Assembly (NCBI GenBank): GCA_030068145.1
Contig: JAPJBO010000880.1
Coordinates: forward strand, 1 to 64,000
Length of the DNA stretch: 64,000 nucleotides
Source: Diplonema papillatum
Lineage: Eukaryota > Euglenozoa > Diplonemea > Diplonemida > Diplonemidae
Direction: 5' to 3'
Part shown: piece by piece, positions 1 through 10,909 of the stretch
Position numbering within the stretch: position 1 is the first letter of the stretch
Layout of the letters: each line of letters begins with the position of its first letter
Program-made: the position numbers and the translations under genes
The notes under the pieces: generated by a model
What the model was told of the DNA's origin: nothing
The model's input: only the letters and a program-made list of their open reading frames with translations
Database searches by the model: none

Positions 1-118
1 TTCAAGCTTTCGAGTTTGCTGAGCCGGACGTCCAGTAGCTGTACCCCCTTCTGCAATACCTATGCCTCTTCTGTGATGTCATCTGCCTCGCACGTGGGGG
101 CCTCATAGCACCCACATG
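1..118 (+). repeat. LINE-A 3' tail fragment, truncated by window edge
   Basis: This block matches the tail block found left of many ankyrin exons, for example 34,910-35,030 and 39,840-39,950. It carries the same order of landmarks: a run ending in gagccggacgtccagtagctg, then a CCCCTT block, then the tgcctcgcacgtggggg motif. In longer copies the block follows plus-strand RNase H coding sequence, so it is read as the 3' part of that non-LTR element. It also forms the start of the intron downstream of ANK-1. Confidence 0.6.
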
Positions 119-153
119 AACAAAAACATTATTTTTCGCATCGTAAAACATAC

Positions 154-255
154 TGTCCTCGTGCTTCACGTCGACCTTGGCACCAGCTGCGATCAATTCC
201 TTGACAACTTCCGAGTGACCGTTCCGGCTGGCTTCATACAGAGCCGTGGTACCAT
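154..255 (-). CDS. Ankyrin-repeat exon ANK-1 (102 nt)
   Basis: Read on the minus strand, a CAG acceptor precedes the exon and a GTATGT donor follows it at 148-153. The exon encodes one ankyrin repeat: TALYEASRNGHSEVVKEL, then an AAGA turn and a VDVKHED end. It is one codon longer than the standard 99 nt and keeps phase 1 at both ends. It is the only module on the 3' side of the kinase exon. It may be a later exon of the same gene or the first exon seen of the next one. Confidence 0.7.
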
Positions 256-849
256 CTGTGTCATTGGGTGAGCGGCTAAAATGTACAACGACACGAAAAC
301 AGTGTGTGGGTGGTAGCAATCAGATGCAGACTGCATCACGGGCAGCCTGAAGCGGGAGGTGTCTCTCAGATTCACGTCTCAGGGTCGAGACGCAGGAGAC
401 AGAGAATGGATGATCTTCGGCAGTCAAAAGACTTCCACAGTTGAAACCGCGGAAGAAGATTTCCCGCGGCGGTCAATAGAATTCCACAGTCATCCGTTGG
501 GCACAGTTCACCCGCAGGTGCGGTATCAGGGGGTTATCTCTCAAGGTACTCCTCGAAGATCAGGTCGTTAAGGATCTTCGGCGCGACGGATCTGGGTGTC
601 CAGGTCGTCCTTCTCCTTTCCCGAGCCTGACTTCCCGGCAGGCTTCGACAATCTTCCGGCGGGTTTCCTTCCGGGCTTTGCTGGCTTAACCTGCTGTCGG
701 CGTAGAAGTGGAAGTACCATAGGCTATTGTTCGGGGCTACTCTTACAGACGTAAGATGAATTTTCTTCAGGAAGTTTCCTTTTTTCTGACTGTTTGTTTT
801 CCTCCAGTCGGGGTTCTCTAGCTGCACGAGGCAGCCGTGGATGATAAAA

Positions 850-1340
850 CTAAGTTCCTCGCTTACTTTGCTTATTCTTTTTCGTAGCCTTGAGCGTGTG
901 CGATACCGCTGGGTTTCTAGCGTTTATTGTGGTTTAGAGGTTCGGTGTTTTAGGGTCTCCGGTTGACCATTGAGGCTGTGAGGCGGGTGGTATGAGGGTA
1001 GTAGGTATGCCTTCCCTTGCATTTTGAGGTATGGTGGCGTAGACTTTTTAAGCATGCTTTCCCTGCGGTCCGTCCGTCGTTGTTGCAGTATGGGCATCGT
1101 TGCCAGAGTCATCTCTTTGCAGTGCAGAATGTGTGTACGGAGGCCTTTGGCGCCTTTGAAATTGTTGCCTGCGTCCGTGGTACTTGCTTTGCAGGCTGGG
1201 CATGCCCAGATAAGTGTTCCTTCATGTTGTGTTGTTTCTTCGGATGAGATCTCGTCGTCTGAGGTAGGGGTGTCCCCTCACAGTTCTTCGGGCAGCTCGA
1301 GTGTTTGTGTCGGTCCGTGTCGGTGAGGCTTTGGCTCGCC
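850..1340 (-). pseudogene. USP/C2H2 gene fragment, C-terminal part, broken
   Basis: The sequence is closely similar to the C-terminal half of the USP-like gene at 49.66-50.1 kb, in the same orientation. Recognisable parts are the WACPACKA finger with its downstream THxLHC, and the end of the second finger (ILQQRRTD-type frame). Compared with the 49.7 kb copy it lacks about 60 nt around the second finger's CPYC. It also carries an insertion of about 95 nt (918-1012), a different family member's 3' end. These lesions break the frame, so it is a dead partial copy. It sits inside an ankyrin intron block, which resumes near 1,370. Confidence 0.6.
918..1012 (-). mobile_element. Short LINE-B 3'-end insertion
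   Basis: The intact paralogue at 49,721-49,740 reads straight through the junction gggtttct/cttgcattttgag. Here about 95 nt are inserted, beginning agcgtttattgtggtttag and containing ggtctccggttgaccat. The same terminal sequence ends the element at 48,989 and the 61-nt insertion at 54.2 kb. A shared end with varying length is the mark of 5'-truncated target-primed insertions. Confidence 0.5.
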
Positions 1341-1344
1341 TTTG

Positions 1345-2105
1345 GTTCGTCTTCCTGTTTTCCGTGTCATCTGGTGACATGTGGCATCTTCTTGTCCGGA
1401 AAGTCGTACTCGATGAGAGCCGCCCTCCACATTGGAATTCCGTGTTCTTCTTTTTTCTTTTTGGCTTCCATCTTTTTTTTGATGCCCTCCTGGTCCTCAT
1501 GAAGACCCCGACAAGCCTCCGCCGAGCCCTGAGGCAATGGCCTTCCTTTAAGAATTCTATGTCGGCTATGTCTCCTCCAGAGTTAAAAGAGTTTCAGTGC
1601 ATACTTCTAGAGCCGCGAGCCATGTTGACGCAGTTACGGTCGATGGAGATAGCTCTCCGGATGTCGCTCAGGTTTCAATTCTTGCTTGCTTCCAAGATCA
1701 ACTTCCTTGCGTCCGTATTCTTCGAATAGTTCGGTAGGAGATGAATATTTGAGGTGAAAGCGTTCCTGCGAAAAGCCCAAGGTTGACGATCACGGCAAAA
1801 GAACGTACGAAGCTGTTGGGTGTACACCTACCATTTGCCCACGATTTCAGTTTATTAGGTCTGGTTCGTCAATGAAGCCCAGTTTTGAGCAGGCACATCA
1901 TCGAAAACGCAGGTTCAGGGCTGCCCACGGGTTCGGCGTGCACTGTTAGCCACCATGTGGGTGCTGACTCTGCAATTCCTGCCCTGCCGCCCAAGAGTAG
2001 CGCTGCCGTTACTGCGCCCTAAGATGCCCTTGAGGAGCGTAGCCTGGCAATGGAAGCGACGAGCTTCAAGCACTGACCTACGCCCTAAGATGGCCCTTGA
2101 GGTAG
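1345..2105. other. Ankyrin-intron block plus unassigned sequence
   Basis: Positions 1,370-1,560 repeat the block that lies upstream of ankyrin exons elsewhere (catgtggcatcttctt, then ccctccacattggaattc, then cctcctggtcctcatgaag); compare 13,060-13,190 and 59,160-59,290. From about 1,600 to 2,105 I see no coding frame with recognisable features. Confidence 0.4.
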
Positions 2106-2107
2106 GT

Positions 2108-2268
2108 CAGTTTGTTGAACGCTTACGTCCGCCACTGAACCCAGATCTACCTGTGTTTCGTGTGGGCTACAGCGCATTTACCTCCTTTGATCTTTCGCAG
2201 CTGGCAGTCTCCTCAAGCATTTCCTACAAACAGCATACAACTACAAAGCAGGTGCTTATACAAAAAAA
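2108..2268 (-). repeat. SDR2 terminal-repeat family, 5'-shortened copy
   Basis: The copy shares the body gttgaacgcttacg, the cacctgtgtttcgtgtgggct-type block and the end ggtgcttatacaaaaa with copies at 6.16, 6.93 and 19.57 kb. The overall design resembles the solo SDR1 units: a ctggcagc...tcctcaagcatttcctacaaa stretch ahead of an A-rich end. The sequence is diverged from SDR1. Strand follows the SDR1 convention and is inferred. Confidence 0.5.
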
Positions 2269-2269
2269 A

Positions 2270-4560
2270 GACGTTAACCCAAACAACTTCCGCCGGTAGA
2301 GAAGTCTTGCCTAAAGGAATCAACTGCCTTCGGGTAGGCCAGTCTGACACTAGTTGTCGTCGGGAAAAAAAAAAAAAAGAGGTAGTCCCCTGCGTGAGTC
2401 GCGACAGCAAACACTTGCAGGTTCTCGAGGCGCAAATGCTTTTCGACGAGCGGAACGGAAGGTCTACATGTGGTGGGGGAACAAATGCTCGAGACGTGAA
2501 ACGCGAGTCTCTGCGCTTACGCCGCAGTGACCCATGCCGATAGCGACAGCGGGCGACTCTGAGGGGTACAAGAAAAAGGGGGAAGCAAAGCCAGCACTCT
2601 TGAGGCAGTTGAGCTGTACATGCTGCCTCTGCTTCGTTTTTACCTGCTTTCACACTTGCAAAAGGGGGTGAGGAGGGGACAAGACGAATAATTGTACTTG
2701 GCAATTTGGTAATACGGGCAACCAAAGAAGGGACAGAGAACAAAATAGGTCTTTTATTTTCAATTGGCCAAACCTTGGCGCGACGCAGGAGCTTCTTCGT
2801 GGAAGAACTCTCAAGTACATCCCGCAACGAGAAGATCTTCCAGGGAGGGGAAACATCTCAAGACGAAGCCCTGGATTCCCCAGCTTTGGAGGAGCGTACA
2901 AGATGCAGACCTTACTTAAAGTGGCTCGGAGTATCGCCCGAACTTACCCATCGGCAGACGTGTCGTCGAGGAACAAAGACTCGCCAAAAGAAGGACGAAA
3001 ACTTCTATGTCTTGGTGGGGGTGCACAGGAACCCATGCAGGGCTTGCACCATGTCTGCTCGTCGTGAAAACGACAACAAGAGATCGCTCTTTGGCACAGC
3101 TTTCGCACTATTTCTGCTGCGTCCCTCGTCTTTTTAGAGTTAAAGTTCGCTTGAATTTCCGGGGTTTTAAGGTCTCCGTTTTTGTCTTTTTGTCGTCTTT
3201 TTAGCGTTATTTGTGGATTAGAAGGTTTTTCGTCGATGCGACAAAAAGAAAAGACGAAAAAAGACCAACCCGAATAATTAGCTACCGCCACTGAGGGCGC
3301 CAGAGACTTTGCTTGACAAATCGAGGTCAGCCTGGTGGCTTTCTGCAAAAACCAGAAGAAAGCACTCCCTCGCAGCTCGCCGGGAAAGGGCCACGGCGGT
3401 GAAACTAGAGCGGTCTGGTCCGGATGGAGAGGTCTTTCGTTCCGGGTGAACTCGCCTGTTTCCACCAGTTGCACCACACGTCTTTTCTACGACATCACCG
3501 ACATGTCTACCAGCGAACCACACCCACGGCCAAAAACCATCGTCAGAAGAGCTGTCGTGCCACACACCGTGCGGTCCTGGGATGGAGAGGGGCACTGTAG
3601 AGCGCGTATTGACAACCATCGACGAGCAACCTGTGCAACTACGGAGAAGAAGACTCCCAGACCGAGAAAGAGGTGGCATTCTGACAGGTTTACTGCCTGT
3701 GCTGATTATTTGACTCAACACGGGGAATTTTACTAGGTCAGGACGATCTCAAGGATTGACAGATTAGAGCTCTATCTCGATGAATTGTGTGATGGTGCAT
3801 GGCCGCTCAGTGATTTGTCAGGTTGATTCCGTTAACAAACAAGATCTCGACCCTTAACTAGGTGGGCGTGTCGTTGTAGGGGATATCTTTTGGCATCGGC
3901 GGCTTGCTGCTTACCCGAGACGCGCACTACTTCTTAAGGGGACTGAGCCCAAACCAGAACTCAGAACTTGATAACGACTTCCGTCCCTTCGCGGAACGGA
4001 ACTCCTTCCAGAATCTTCGGAATGAAACGACCGCCCAGATAGTAGTAGGGGCCCGTTGAACCTGGCAGCACAACGATTTGCAATCTGCGCAAGTACCATG
4101 GACTGCTGGGTCTACGAAAAGAACCGCATTGAAGGCGGGCTGTCAATGACAGCGCCAACTTCCGCCGTCTAGCTCGTGTGCATCGACCAGCAACAATTGA
4201 CTCGCGCACCCCTGCTGGCTCGCCTTGAAATCCCCCTGTGTGGGGCATATAAAAAAGAATAGGCGTGTGTTTGTTTTGTACTACGTGCCTACAAGGCATT
4301 GTTTCTACAAAAAGAAAACAGTCCTTTTGGCGATCAGGTCTCTGTCGAATAAGTGTACAATTATCCGCCCGCGCCCCCCCCGACCGCCTCCCTTTACTTA
4401 CATCTTCACAATAGTTATCACTTTGGCTAGCCCACGCGGCCCACTTGTTATGAGGTTTCACGTGGTAAACTGTCTAAAGGGGGCAGGGAAGGAGGGCGTG
4501 TGTGCAACAAAGGTTCTGGCAAAGTATTGAGATGGTGATGTGCAGGCGGGGTAAGCGATA
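2270..4560. other. No recognised gene
   Basis: Overlapping open frames exist on both strands at 2,213-2,827 and 3,278-3,736, but none shows a domain or a clear coding signature. Two short mobile-element ends lie at 3,143-3,180 (aaagttcgcttgaa type) and 3,201-3,226 (agcgttatttgtggattag type). Confidence 0.3.
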
Positions 4561-4562
4561 TA

Positions 4563-4702
4563 CCGTATTCGTAAAATGTTTTGGACCGGACAAAAAATCC
4601 CCACTTGCTTATTCGAGTAAAGTTCGCTTATTGTTGGCCAAAAAATCCAAAACTTGTCCGGTCCAATAACAAGCCCGGTCCAAAATACGTCCAAATTCAA
4701 CA
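4563..4702. mobile_element. MITE-like inverted-repeat element
   Basis: A perfect 13-bp inverted pair, ttggaccggacaa (4,581-4,593) and ttgtccggtccaa (4,654-4,666), encloses an AT-rich centre. The left outer sequence accgtattcgtaaaatgtt resembles accgtgttcggaataatgtt at 14,898-14,920, where a related ttggaccgg...ccggtccaa pair occurs. Two partial copies with the same outer end suggest a small non-autonomous DNA element. Confidence 0.4.
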
Positions 4703-5118
4703 TTTTCCTTTCATCTCGTTCGCAAGTCTGTTAGTTGCAAGGCCGAACTGGTTCCCCTATAAATCCCGCAGATGATATGCGTGTTGTGCTACGTCATTCG
4801 TCGAAACCCGGCTGATCAAGACAAAGACAAGAAGCTACCGTACCTATTTCCTGTTGGCCACCCAGAGCGCATACATCATCATCATTGTTCCTCCAGTATC
4901 TTCATGCCCACACCCCCTCCCTTCCATGTCTCATATGTTATACAACGTGGACATACCATATGCACAGACAAAACACGTGAATACGTGTGAACACAGTTTA
5001 AACCCATGTGGCCACATTGTTCGTCCCGTGTTATCAACATAACAGATATCCCTTCTTCTTTTCGTAACAAGTGGGTCGCGCAAAAGGGGCGGGGAAAGGG
5101 GAGGCGAGATATCGCAAA

Positions 5119-5413
5119 AATACTCGACGTAGCTGCTTCGACTCCGAATGGAGGGGAGGAAATATAGAGGTAGAGGGGCAAATACCAATACAAACACAAT
5201 CTGACTTGTTCTTCGCTTACACCACCGTGTGCTGTTTTCTCTCTCAGGACTTTTGACCTGTTGTGCTTGTGACTTGTCGTGTAGGGGTAGACCCGCATGA
5301 CCTCACGTCCGTTCAACACGTGGTTCGGTAGTTACAGCACTTGGGATCCCTTCGGCTCTTTGTCTGGCAGCAATCGTCGAGCATTTCCTTCCAAGCTGGC
5401 GCTTATGAAAAAA
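5119..5413 (-). repeat. Solo SDR1 unit (DIRS-like terminal repeat)
   Basis: This is a complete A-B unit in the opposite orientation to the full element at 22.8-27.7 kb. It runs from aatactcgacgtagctgc through ttcttcgcttacaccaccgtg to ggcgcttatg. It flanks no coding sequence. It sits between A-rich tracts, as do the other solo copies. Confidence 0.75.
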
Positions 5414-6160
5414 GAAAAGGAGAAAAGACTGGAAATGGGGGACGGGGTGGGAGAAGGAACTCGCCTGCAGTAGAAGTAGTACGTAGTCGTCAACCCTCGA
5501 ATGGAATGGCAGTGGGAAACAAAGGGAGGAAGGTGAGGGTCGACGTAGGCGCCAGGCCCCCGCGAGGGACTGGAGACAGATGACTCCAAAAACACTTCGC
5601 GTGGAAGGTGTCGCGTCGGTTGACTCGCTGATCGGAACCGACCGCCGCCCTCTGCATGTCTGGTCTTCACACGGCGGACTCCCCCACCGGATGGGCGAGT
5701 GTTTGTGCGGTCTGTTTCTTTTTTCTTTTCTATCAGGGCATTGCTTGGCTTCCGGCCATTTTCCACATTTGGACCGCTAACGGCTCTTCTGCGTCCTCAT
5801 TCAGGAATGGGGCTCAACACAGCGCGACGCGACGTATCTTCACGACAATGCTGGGCCCTGAGTGCCTCGGATTGCACATTGGCCACCTCTGCCGGGGGCC
5901 TGGGTGATGGTGAAGTGCCGGTGTCTTTCTTCTTTTTCCCCGCCGGCTTTTCCAAATTTTGGACTGACCGTCCAAATGTGGATACAGGGGCTAATCCCCT
6001 GGGATCCATCCAACAGTGTAGCAAAAACCGCTTCTTGTTTTTCAAAGTAAAAGTTCGCTTGAGAATCCGAGATTTCAAGGTGTCCGGGTGACCATCGTCA
6101 AAAGGTTCGAAAGATACGCAAGAGGCGGGGGAGGGGTCGGGAGGTATCGTATCGGGAAAA
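5414..6160. other. No recognised gene
   Basis: Open frames overlap on both strands (5,332-5,766 and 5,797-6,222) without recognisable motifs. A short 3'-end fragment of the aaagttcgcttga family lies at 6,046-6,098, ending tccgggtgaccatcg. Confidence 0.3.
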
Positions 6161-6161
6161 A

Positions 6162-6398
6162 TAGTCGAGGGCTGTTTTGTGCTTACTTCGAAGGAGGCGT
6201 AGAAGGGAAGAAAACAGTACAACTACAAAGTGGGTCTTTTTTGTTGAACGCTTACGCCACTAAACCAACCAGCTTTACCTGTGTTTCGTGTGGGCTACAG
6301 CACATTTACCTCCTTTGATATCGGAATATTGTTTGATATCTCGCAACTGGCAGCCCTCAAGTATTTTCTACAAAGCGGGAGCTTAAACAAAAAGACCG
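6162..6398 (-). repeat. SDR2 family copy
   Basis: This is a near full-length SDR2 copy. It begins agtcgagggctg, passes through cttcgaaggaggcgtagaag and ctacaaagtgggtctttttt, and ends gcttaaacaaaaa. It has a small internal insertion around tatcggaatattgtttga (6,320-6,340) relative to the 6.93 kb copy. Confidence 0.55.
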
Positions 6399-6535
6399 CA
6401 CACCGCGAGAGGAGGAGAAAGTAGGAAAGGAAACTAGAGAGCTTTCGTTGACCGCACTCCTAAGCCCGAATCCTGGACGTGGATTCAGGTGGCAAATTGG
6501 CAAATGATCATACATGTGGCTGAAAGAAAATAAAT
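6396..6535 (+). repeat. Dispersed repeat R4
   Basis: The sequence begins with a caccgcgagag motif and runs through gttgaccgcactcc and ggtggcaaat to an aaatgatcatacatgtggct end. Related copies lie at 8,350-8,412, 9,499-9,585, 19,797-20,085 and 52,006-52,182. At 6.4 kb and 19.8 kb R4 directly follows an SDR2 copy, so the two may be parts of one larger element. Confidence 0.45.
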
Positions 6536-6930
6536 AAGCATGTGTCTGTTGTGTCGGGGGAGGACTAGCCTGTGTTAGTGAGCGAATATGATGGTTAGGC
6601 TAATCTTCTCCCAACACGCCGCCACCGTTCTCTTTCGTGTCCACAATGCATTGTTCTTACGAAAAAGAATAGGTGTGTTTGTTTGTACGGTGGTCTGAAG
6701 AGATGCGAAAACAGGGTTTTGCCTAGAGGCTTAGAGAAAAGGGAAATCGTTCATTCTACCTAGAAGAGGCGCAGGTCCCCGCCAGAAAGAGATGCGTAGT
6801 TTTGTAGCGTTTATTGTGGTTTAGAGTTTTGTTTATTCTTATCCTTGTTTGTTGTCGACAACACATTGTGGCTGAGGTGTCATCAGGTGTAGATCTAAAG
6901 CTGCCCACGTCAAGCACACACGAAATACTC
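6536..6930. other. No recognised gene
   Basis: The stretch is AT-rich with no coding frame. A short gcgtttattgtggtttagag match (6,805-6,825) belongs to the LINE-B 3'-end family. Confidence 0.3.
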
Positions 6931-7128
6931 GAGGGGCTGCCTTGTGCTTACTTCGAAGGAGGCTAGAGGGGGAGAAACAATCCAACTACAAAGTGGGTCT
7001 TTTTCGTTGAACGCTTACGCCCGCCAGATTCACCTGTGTTTCGTGTGGGCTACAGCACATTTACCTCCTTTGCTCTTTCGCAGCTGGCAGCCTCCTCACG
7101 TATTTCCTACAAAGCAGGTGCTTAAACA
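6931..7128 (-). repeat. SDR2 family copy
   Basis: This is the cleanest SDR2 copy. It begins atactcgaggggctgcc and runs through acttcgaaggaggctagag, ctacaaagtgggtc and cacctgtgtttcgtgtgg to an aggtgcttaaacaaaaaaag end. Its first 12 bases nearly match the SDR1 start (atactcgacgtagctgc), which supports common ancestry of the two families. Confidence 0.55.
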
Positions 7129-7280
7129 AAAAAAGACAGGCGCTTCGTCTTGTTTGTGCGTGCCGGTTGATCGTTTTTCCCACTTGTACTTACCCTGTGT
7201 ATATTCAGGTAAGAAATTCTGATCAACCACCAAAAAACGCTACATTGAAGGGCAATCCGCAGGATTGTTAGTACTAAAGA

Positions 7281-7570
7281 ATACTCGACGTAGCTGCTTC
7301 GACTCCGAATGGAAAGGAGGGAACATAGAGGTAGAGGGGCAAATACAATACAAACACAATCTGATTTGTTCTTCGCTTACACCACCGTGTGTTGTTTTCT
7401 CACTCAGGACTTTGACGTGTTGTGCTTGTGTGATTTGTCGTGTAGGGGGTAGACCCGCATGACCTCACGTCCGTTCAACACGTGGTTCGTCGTTACAGCA
7501 CTTGGGATCCCTTCTGTTCTTTGTCGGGCAGCATCGTCGAGCATTTCCTTTCAAGCTGGCGCTGATGTAC
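7281..7570 (-). repeat. Solo SDR1 unit
   Basis: This is a complete solo unit from atactcgacgtagctgc to the ggcgctgatgta end, without adjacent ORFs. It differs from the element's own repeat at scattered positions, so it is older than the 22.8 kb insertion. Confidence 0.75.
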
Positions 7571-7782
7571 AACATCAACTCACAACAGAACGTTCACACG
7601 GCCACACACGCGGATCATTGTGCACACGGGTTTGTAGGAGTTGCCAGAAAGTACCGCTCCAGCAAAAATGCACGGGCCTCCCGTGAAATCTGTGGGTGTC
7701 TCCTGCGTCCTGTCGCAGGGTGCCGGCACGGTACTGGCCAGCTGTTGGCAGTCGTATCTGCGACTTTTGTGTCGCAGGTAGG

Positions 7783-7945
7783 TTTGTTCTTCGCTTACAC
7801 CACCGTGTGTTGTTTTCTCACTCAGGACTTTGACCTGTTGTGTTTGTGTGATTTGTCGTGTAGGGGTAGACCCGCATGACCTCGCGTCCGTTCAACACGT
7901 GGTTCGGTAGGTACTAGCACTTGGGATCCCTTCTGTTCTTTGTCA
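7783..7945 (-). repeat. Partial SDR1 unit
   Basis: Only the central and 3' parts are present, from ttgttcttcgcttacaccac to cccttctgttctttgtc. Both termini of the complete unit are missing. It lies between two complete solo copies. Confidence 0.6.
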
Positions 7946-8042
7946 AACGTCCCTTTTTAGCTGTAACAAGTATGCTTTCTAAGGAGGTAGTTGCTGGTTA
8001 TCGCAAGAAAGAGGCGTGATCCTGGCTTCAGAGAAGACAAAA

Positions 8043-8335
8043 AATACTCGACGTAGCTGCCTTGACTCTGAATGGAAGGGAGGAAATATAGAGATAGAAG
8101 GGCAAATACAATACAAACACAAACTGATTTGTTCTTCGCTTACACCACCGTGTGTTGTTTTCTCTCTCAGGACTTTGACATGTTGTGTCAGTTTGTCTTG
8201 TCGTGTAGGGGTAGACCCGCATGATCTCACGTCCGTTCAACACGTGGTTCGGTAGTTACAACACTTGGGATCCAATCGGTTCTTTGTCTGGCAGCTTCGT
8301 CGAGCATTTCCGTCCAAGCTCGCGCTTATGTAAAA
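8043..8335 (-). repeat. Solo SDR1 unit
   Basis: This complete unit runs from atactcgacgtagctgcc to cgcgcttatgtaaaa. Within 3.3 kb (5.1-8.3 kb) there are three complete copies and one partial copy, all in the same orientation. Confidence 0.75.
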
Positions 8336-8349
8336 AAGAAAACACCTCA

Positions 8350-8412
8350 AAACTGTACACCGCGAGAGTAGAGTTTTCGTTGGCGCACTACCCTGAACCC
8401 ATTCCTGGACGT
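8350..8412 (+). repeat. Dispersed repeat R4, short copy
   Basis: The match covers ctgtacaccgcgagagtag, gagttttcgttgg and the cactaccctgaaccc...cctggacgtgg portion. The 3' half seen at 52.1 kb is missing. Confidence 0.4.
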
Positions 8413-8737
8413 GGTTGCAGGTGAGAAGAAAAAGAAGAAGAAATAGAAAAGAACATTTCCGGAGTTCGGGCTTGCACTGATAAACGGACGATCAGCATCA
8501 ACTGACCGAAGGCAATGAAAATGATAAGGCAAAGGTCTCTTGCGCTTCGCGTGTACAGGGTACAAACGTCTCTGGGGGGGTTTCCCGCATTATCACTTTT
8601 TCGTTGGCTTTGTTTTCTCGTTCATGTGCAACCGTTGTTCCGAAGATGTTCCCGCCAGTACAAATGTAGTAACAAGAGTATTAGTTGTAGTTTGAAGTTG
8701 ATGGCAGCAACAATCTGTGTCGATAGACTGCACAGTA

Positions 8738-8900
8738 GTAGTAGTAGTATGTGTCGTCTGCCGAAGCAGCCGGAGACAGCAGGCGCAGGGGGCAGGTCTC
8801 GCTTTACTTTTCTCTTCTTCATGGAGACTCGCCCCCGGCATCCCGACTGTCCAATCACTGTCGAGAAAGGTTGCGCCTATTGTGATGAGGTGGTTGACCA
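8738..8900 (+). repeat. Dispersed repeat R6 with AGT microsatellite
   Basis: A short AGT run is followed by tgtgtcgtctgccgaagcag and about 150 nt that reappear at 56,821-56,996 at high identity, including cttcatggagac and gatgaggtggttgacca. No intact frame spans both copies. Confidence 0.5.
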
Positions 8901-8954
8901 CCACGAAGCCTTACACACAACACGGCTACAACACGAGGATGCAGCCCTGCTTAG

Positions 8955-9467
8955 GTGCTCTCAGCCATCAGGCCATTGGCTGCTAAGCACCCCCCGACCG
9001 GTCGATTTGCCACTTTTGTGGCCCTCTATTCGCCGGGCGGTGCTGCCAGCACTTGTTCCGCGTCGCATCAAGTACATGATGCTGGCGGTTGGGGGATCGG
9101 CGACCGCAACTCAATTAAGGTGCGGTCAACAGTGCCACCACGTGAAGGCCCCTCCATGACACCTACCAACAAGAGAAGAAAAAGAAAAAGGCCGCTCCGG
9201 GTGCAGGAACGTGACAGTACCAACCCCGTCCCGCTCTGCCCTGTGGCTGACCGTCTCTACGAGCTTGTGTTCAGCGCAAGCGCCAAGCCCCAAGGTGCGC
9301 CACGCCTTGATGCTTTAGTAGGGGAAATCGGTAGCCACCTGACCCGTAGGCCCGTGGCTCTGCAGTACCGCCGAACACGTGACGCGTGGCAGGCTTTCCC
9401 CGGTACTCTCGTGCTGCGCAATATGGGGAGGTGTCGCTGCTCACCTGCCAAATCCGTCCTGACGTAG
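8955..9467 (+). other. Unrecognised open frame (170 aa)
   Basis: The frame is open for 170 codons and contains a basic segment (KRRKRKRPLRVQE). I recognise no domain. Overlapping minus-strand frames are also open and no splice context is evident, so coding status is uncertain. Confidence 0.2.
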
Positions 9468-9498
9468 CCTCGGCCAGATCCAGCTGGCTGCTCCCTGC

Positions 9499-9585
9499 AG
9501 TTTGTGGGAGGTGGCAACCTGGCAAATTATCATAATCATCCCACCTGGGCGGTTCACTTGCCTCGCACATTGCATGCGGCTAAAA
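9499..9585 (+). repeat. Dispersed repeat R4, 3' part
   Basis: The sequence is ggtggcaacctggcaaat, then a tcat-rich stretch, then cttgggcggttca-like and cacattgcatgcggctaaaa. It corresponds to the second half of the copies at 19.8 and 52.0 kb. Confidence 0.4.
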
Positions 9586-9820
9586 AGAGACGGGGGGACG
9601 TTGTTCTTGGTGCTGGTTGTGAGGGGTGAGGGAAAGGCAAGAAAAGAGACGGGGGGAAATCTTAGTTTAATGCTGAGGCAGGTCACTGCCTCTCACGCAT
9701 GTTTGATGCTAGTATCAAGTCTTCTTCGAAGAAGGTGCAAAATAGAAAAGGGAAAAGGGTGAAGGGATCGCAGGGGGTATGCCTAGCCTAGGGGAATTGC
9801 AGGGGGTATGCCTAGGCTGG

Positions 9821-9930
9821 GGGGATTGCAAGAACGTGCTTGGAATGGATATGTGCTCAACACCGCACTGGCCCCGTCTGCTCCGTGTTTCGGTCCTTTA
9901 AGCCACGGACACAGAAGGCGGACCATCATG
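9821..9930 (+). repeat. Dispersed repeat R5
   Basis: About 110 nt from ggggattgcaagaacgtgct to gcggaccatcat are repeated at 14,081-14,191 with few differences. The copy is preceded by two tandem copies of a gggggtatgcctag motif (9,770-9,820). Confidence 0.5.
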
Positions 9931-9939
9931 CCTAGCGGG

Positions 9940-10905
9940 GGGGGCTTTACTACCACCCCCACTTACTGCAGTAATGCGCGGGCACGGCTGACGTCATGTG
10001 GACAGTTGAACGGCCGACAGCGTCTAAAAAGAACACACGGTGGAGTCCAGCCTCAGAGGCTGAAGCTTTTGAAGAGGGTGTCACACCCGTCTTTCGGGCG
10101 CGCATTCACACGCGGTTTGGTTGTACCCAATCCGCTTTTCGGGTGCGACTCGGGTGGCCCCTCTTGAACTCCGGCTTCTGAGGCTGGACTTCACTCTCTC
10201 CGTGCAGCATTCGAGACAGAATGGGCATAAGTACGAGAGCGTGCTTCCGCAATGAGTTGTAGTCGCAGTGTGTAATATGGAGCAAAGAGGGAGTCGGGAT
10301 GGGAAGAAGTGCATGGGCTTGTTGTGAAAGAAAGAAGTATCTGGTGCTTGAACGAGAGCAATAAAACCGTCTGTCGGTTGTTGATTAGATTGTTTTGACT
10401 CTTCCTTAGATTCTACGTGACCCTAGCCTGCCCGTGTTGGGAAACCTCGCACTGCGGTGTAAAGCTGGATTGAGTGCTCTTGAAGAAGGCCCTTTTCTTG
10501 CTTGTGGCCGTTCTGTCATCTACATTCGATCGATGACGGGGTCGCTGCGTTCGGTCGTGGGGCGCTCGTCTGCTCAGGGGCTACAGAATACCACTAGATA
10601 GTCCTGATTCTATTTGGGTGACAACGTGCAAAGTAGACACCGCAGACACAAGGTGGTCAAAAAAGGAGGTTGGAAGGTGAGTGATCATGAGATTTGTTCA
10701 TTCGCAATTGCCCAGTCTTCTTCTATTCGCCTGTCGACAGCCTGCACCATCTCCACTTCCCTGTCAGCATCCGCGCTGTGACAAAGAAGACATGACATAC
10801 CGGAAACGGGCTTTGTCGCAACTCTTTCATCCCTTTTCGGGGCGAATCCAGTTCTCACTGTTAGCGTTCGCTGCTGTACTACAGCATCTGCGACGTAGTT
10901 CTTAC
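9940..10905. other. 3' flank of the kinase exon, no gene seen
   Basis: I see no open frame with recognisable content. If the kinase transcript ends here, this stretch holds its 3' UTR and terminator. If instead the GTATGT at 10,914-10,919 is used, it is intron. Confidence 0.3.
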
Positions 10906-10909
10906 GTCT

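Noticed and set aside
4882..5319. Minus-strand frame over the 5.1 kb solo repeat
   Set aside because: It crosses a solo SDR1 boundary into unrelated sequence. The same pseudo-peptide (TTHGGVSEEQ) recurs at each solo unit.
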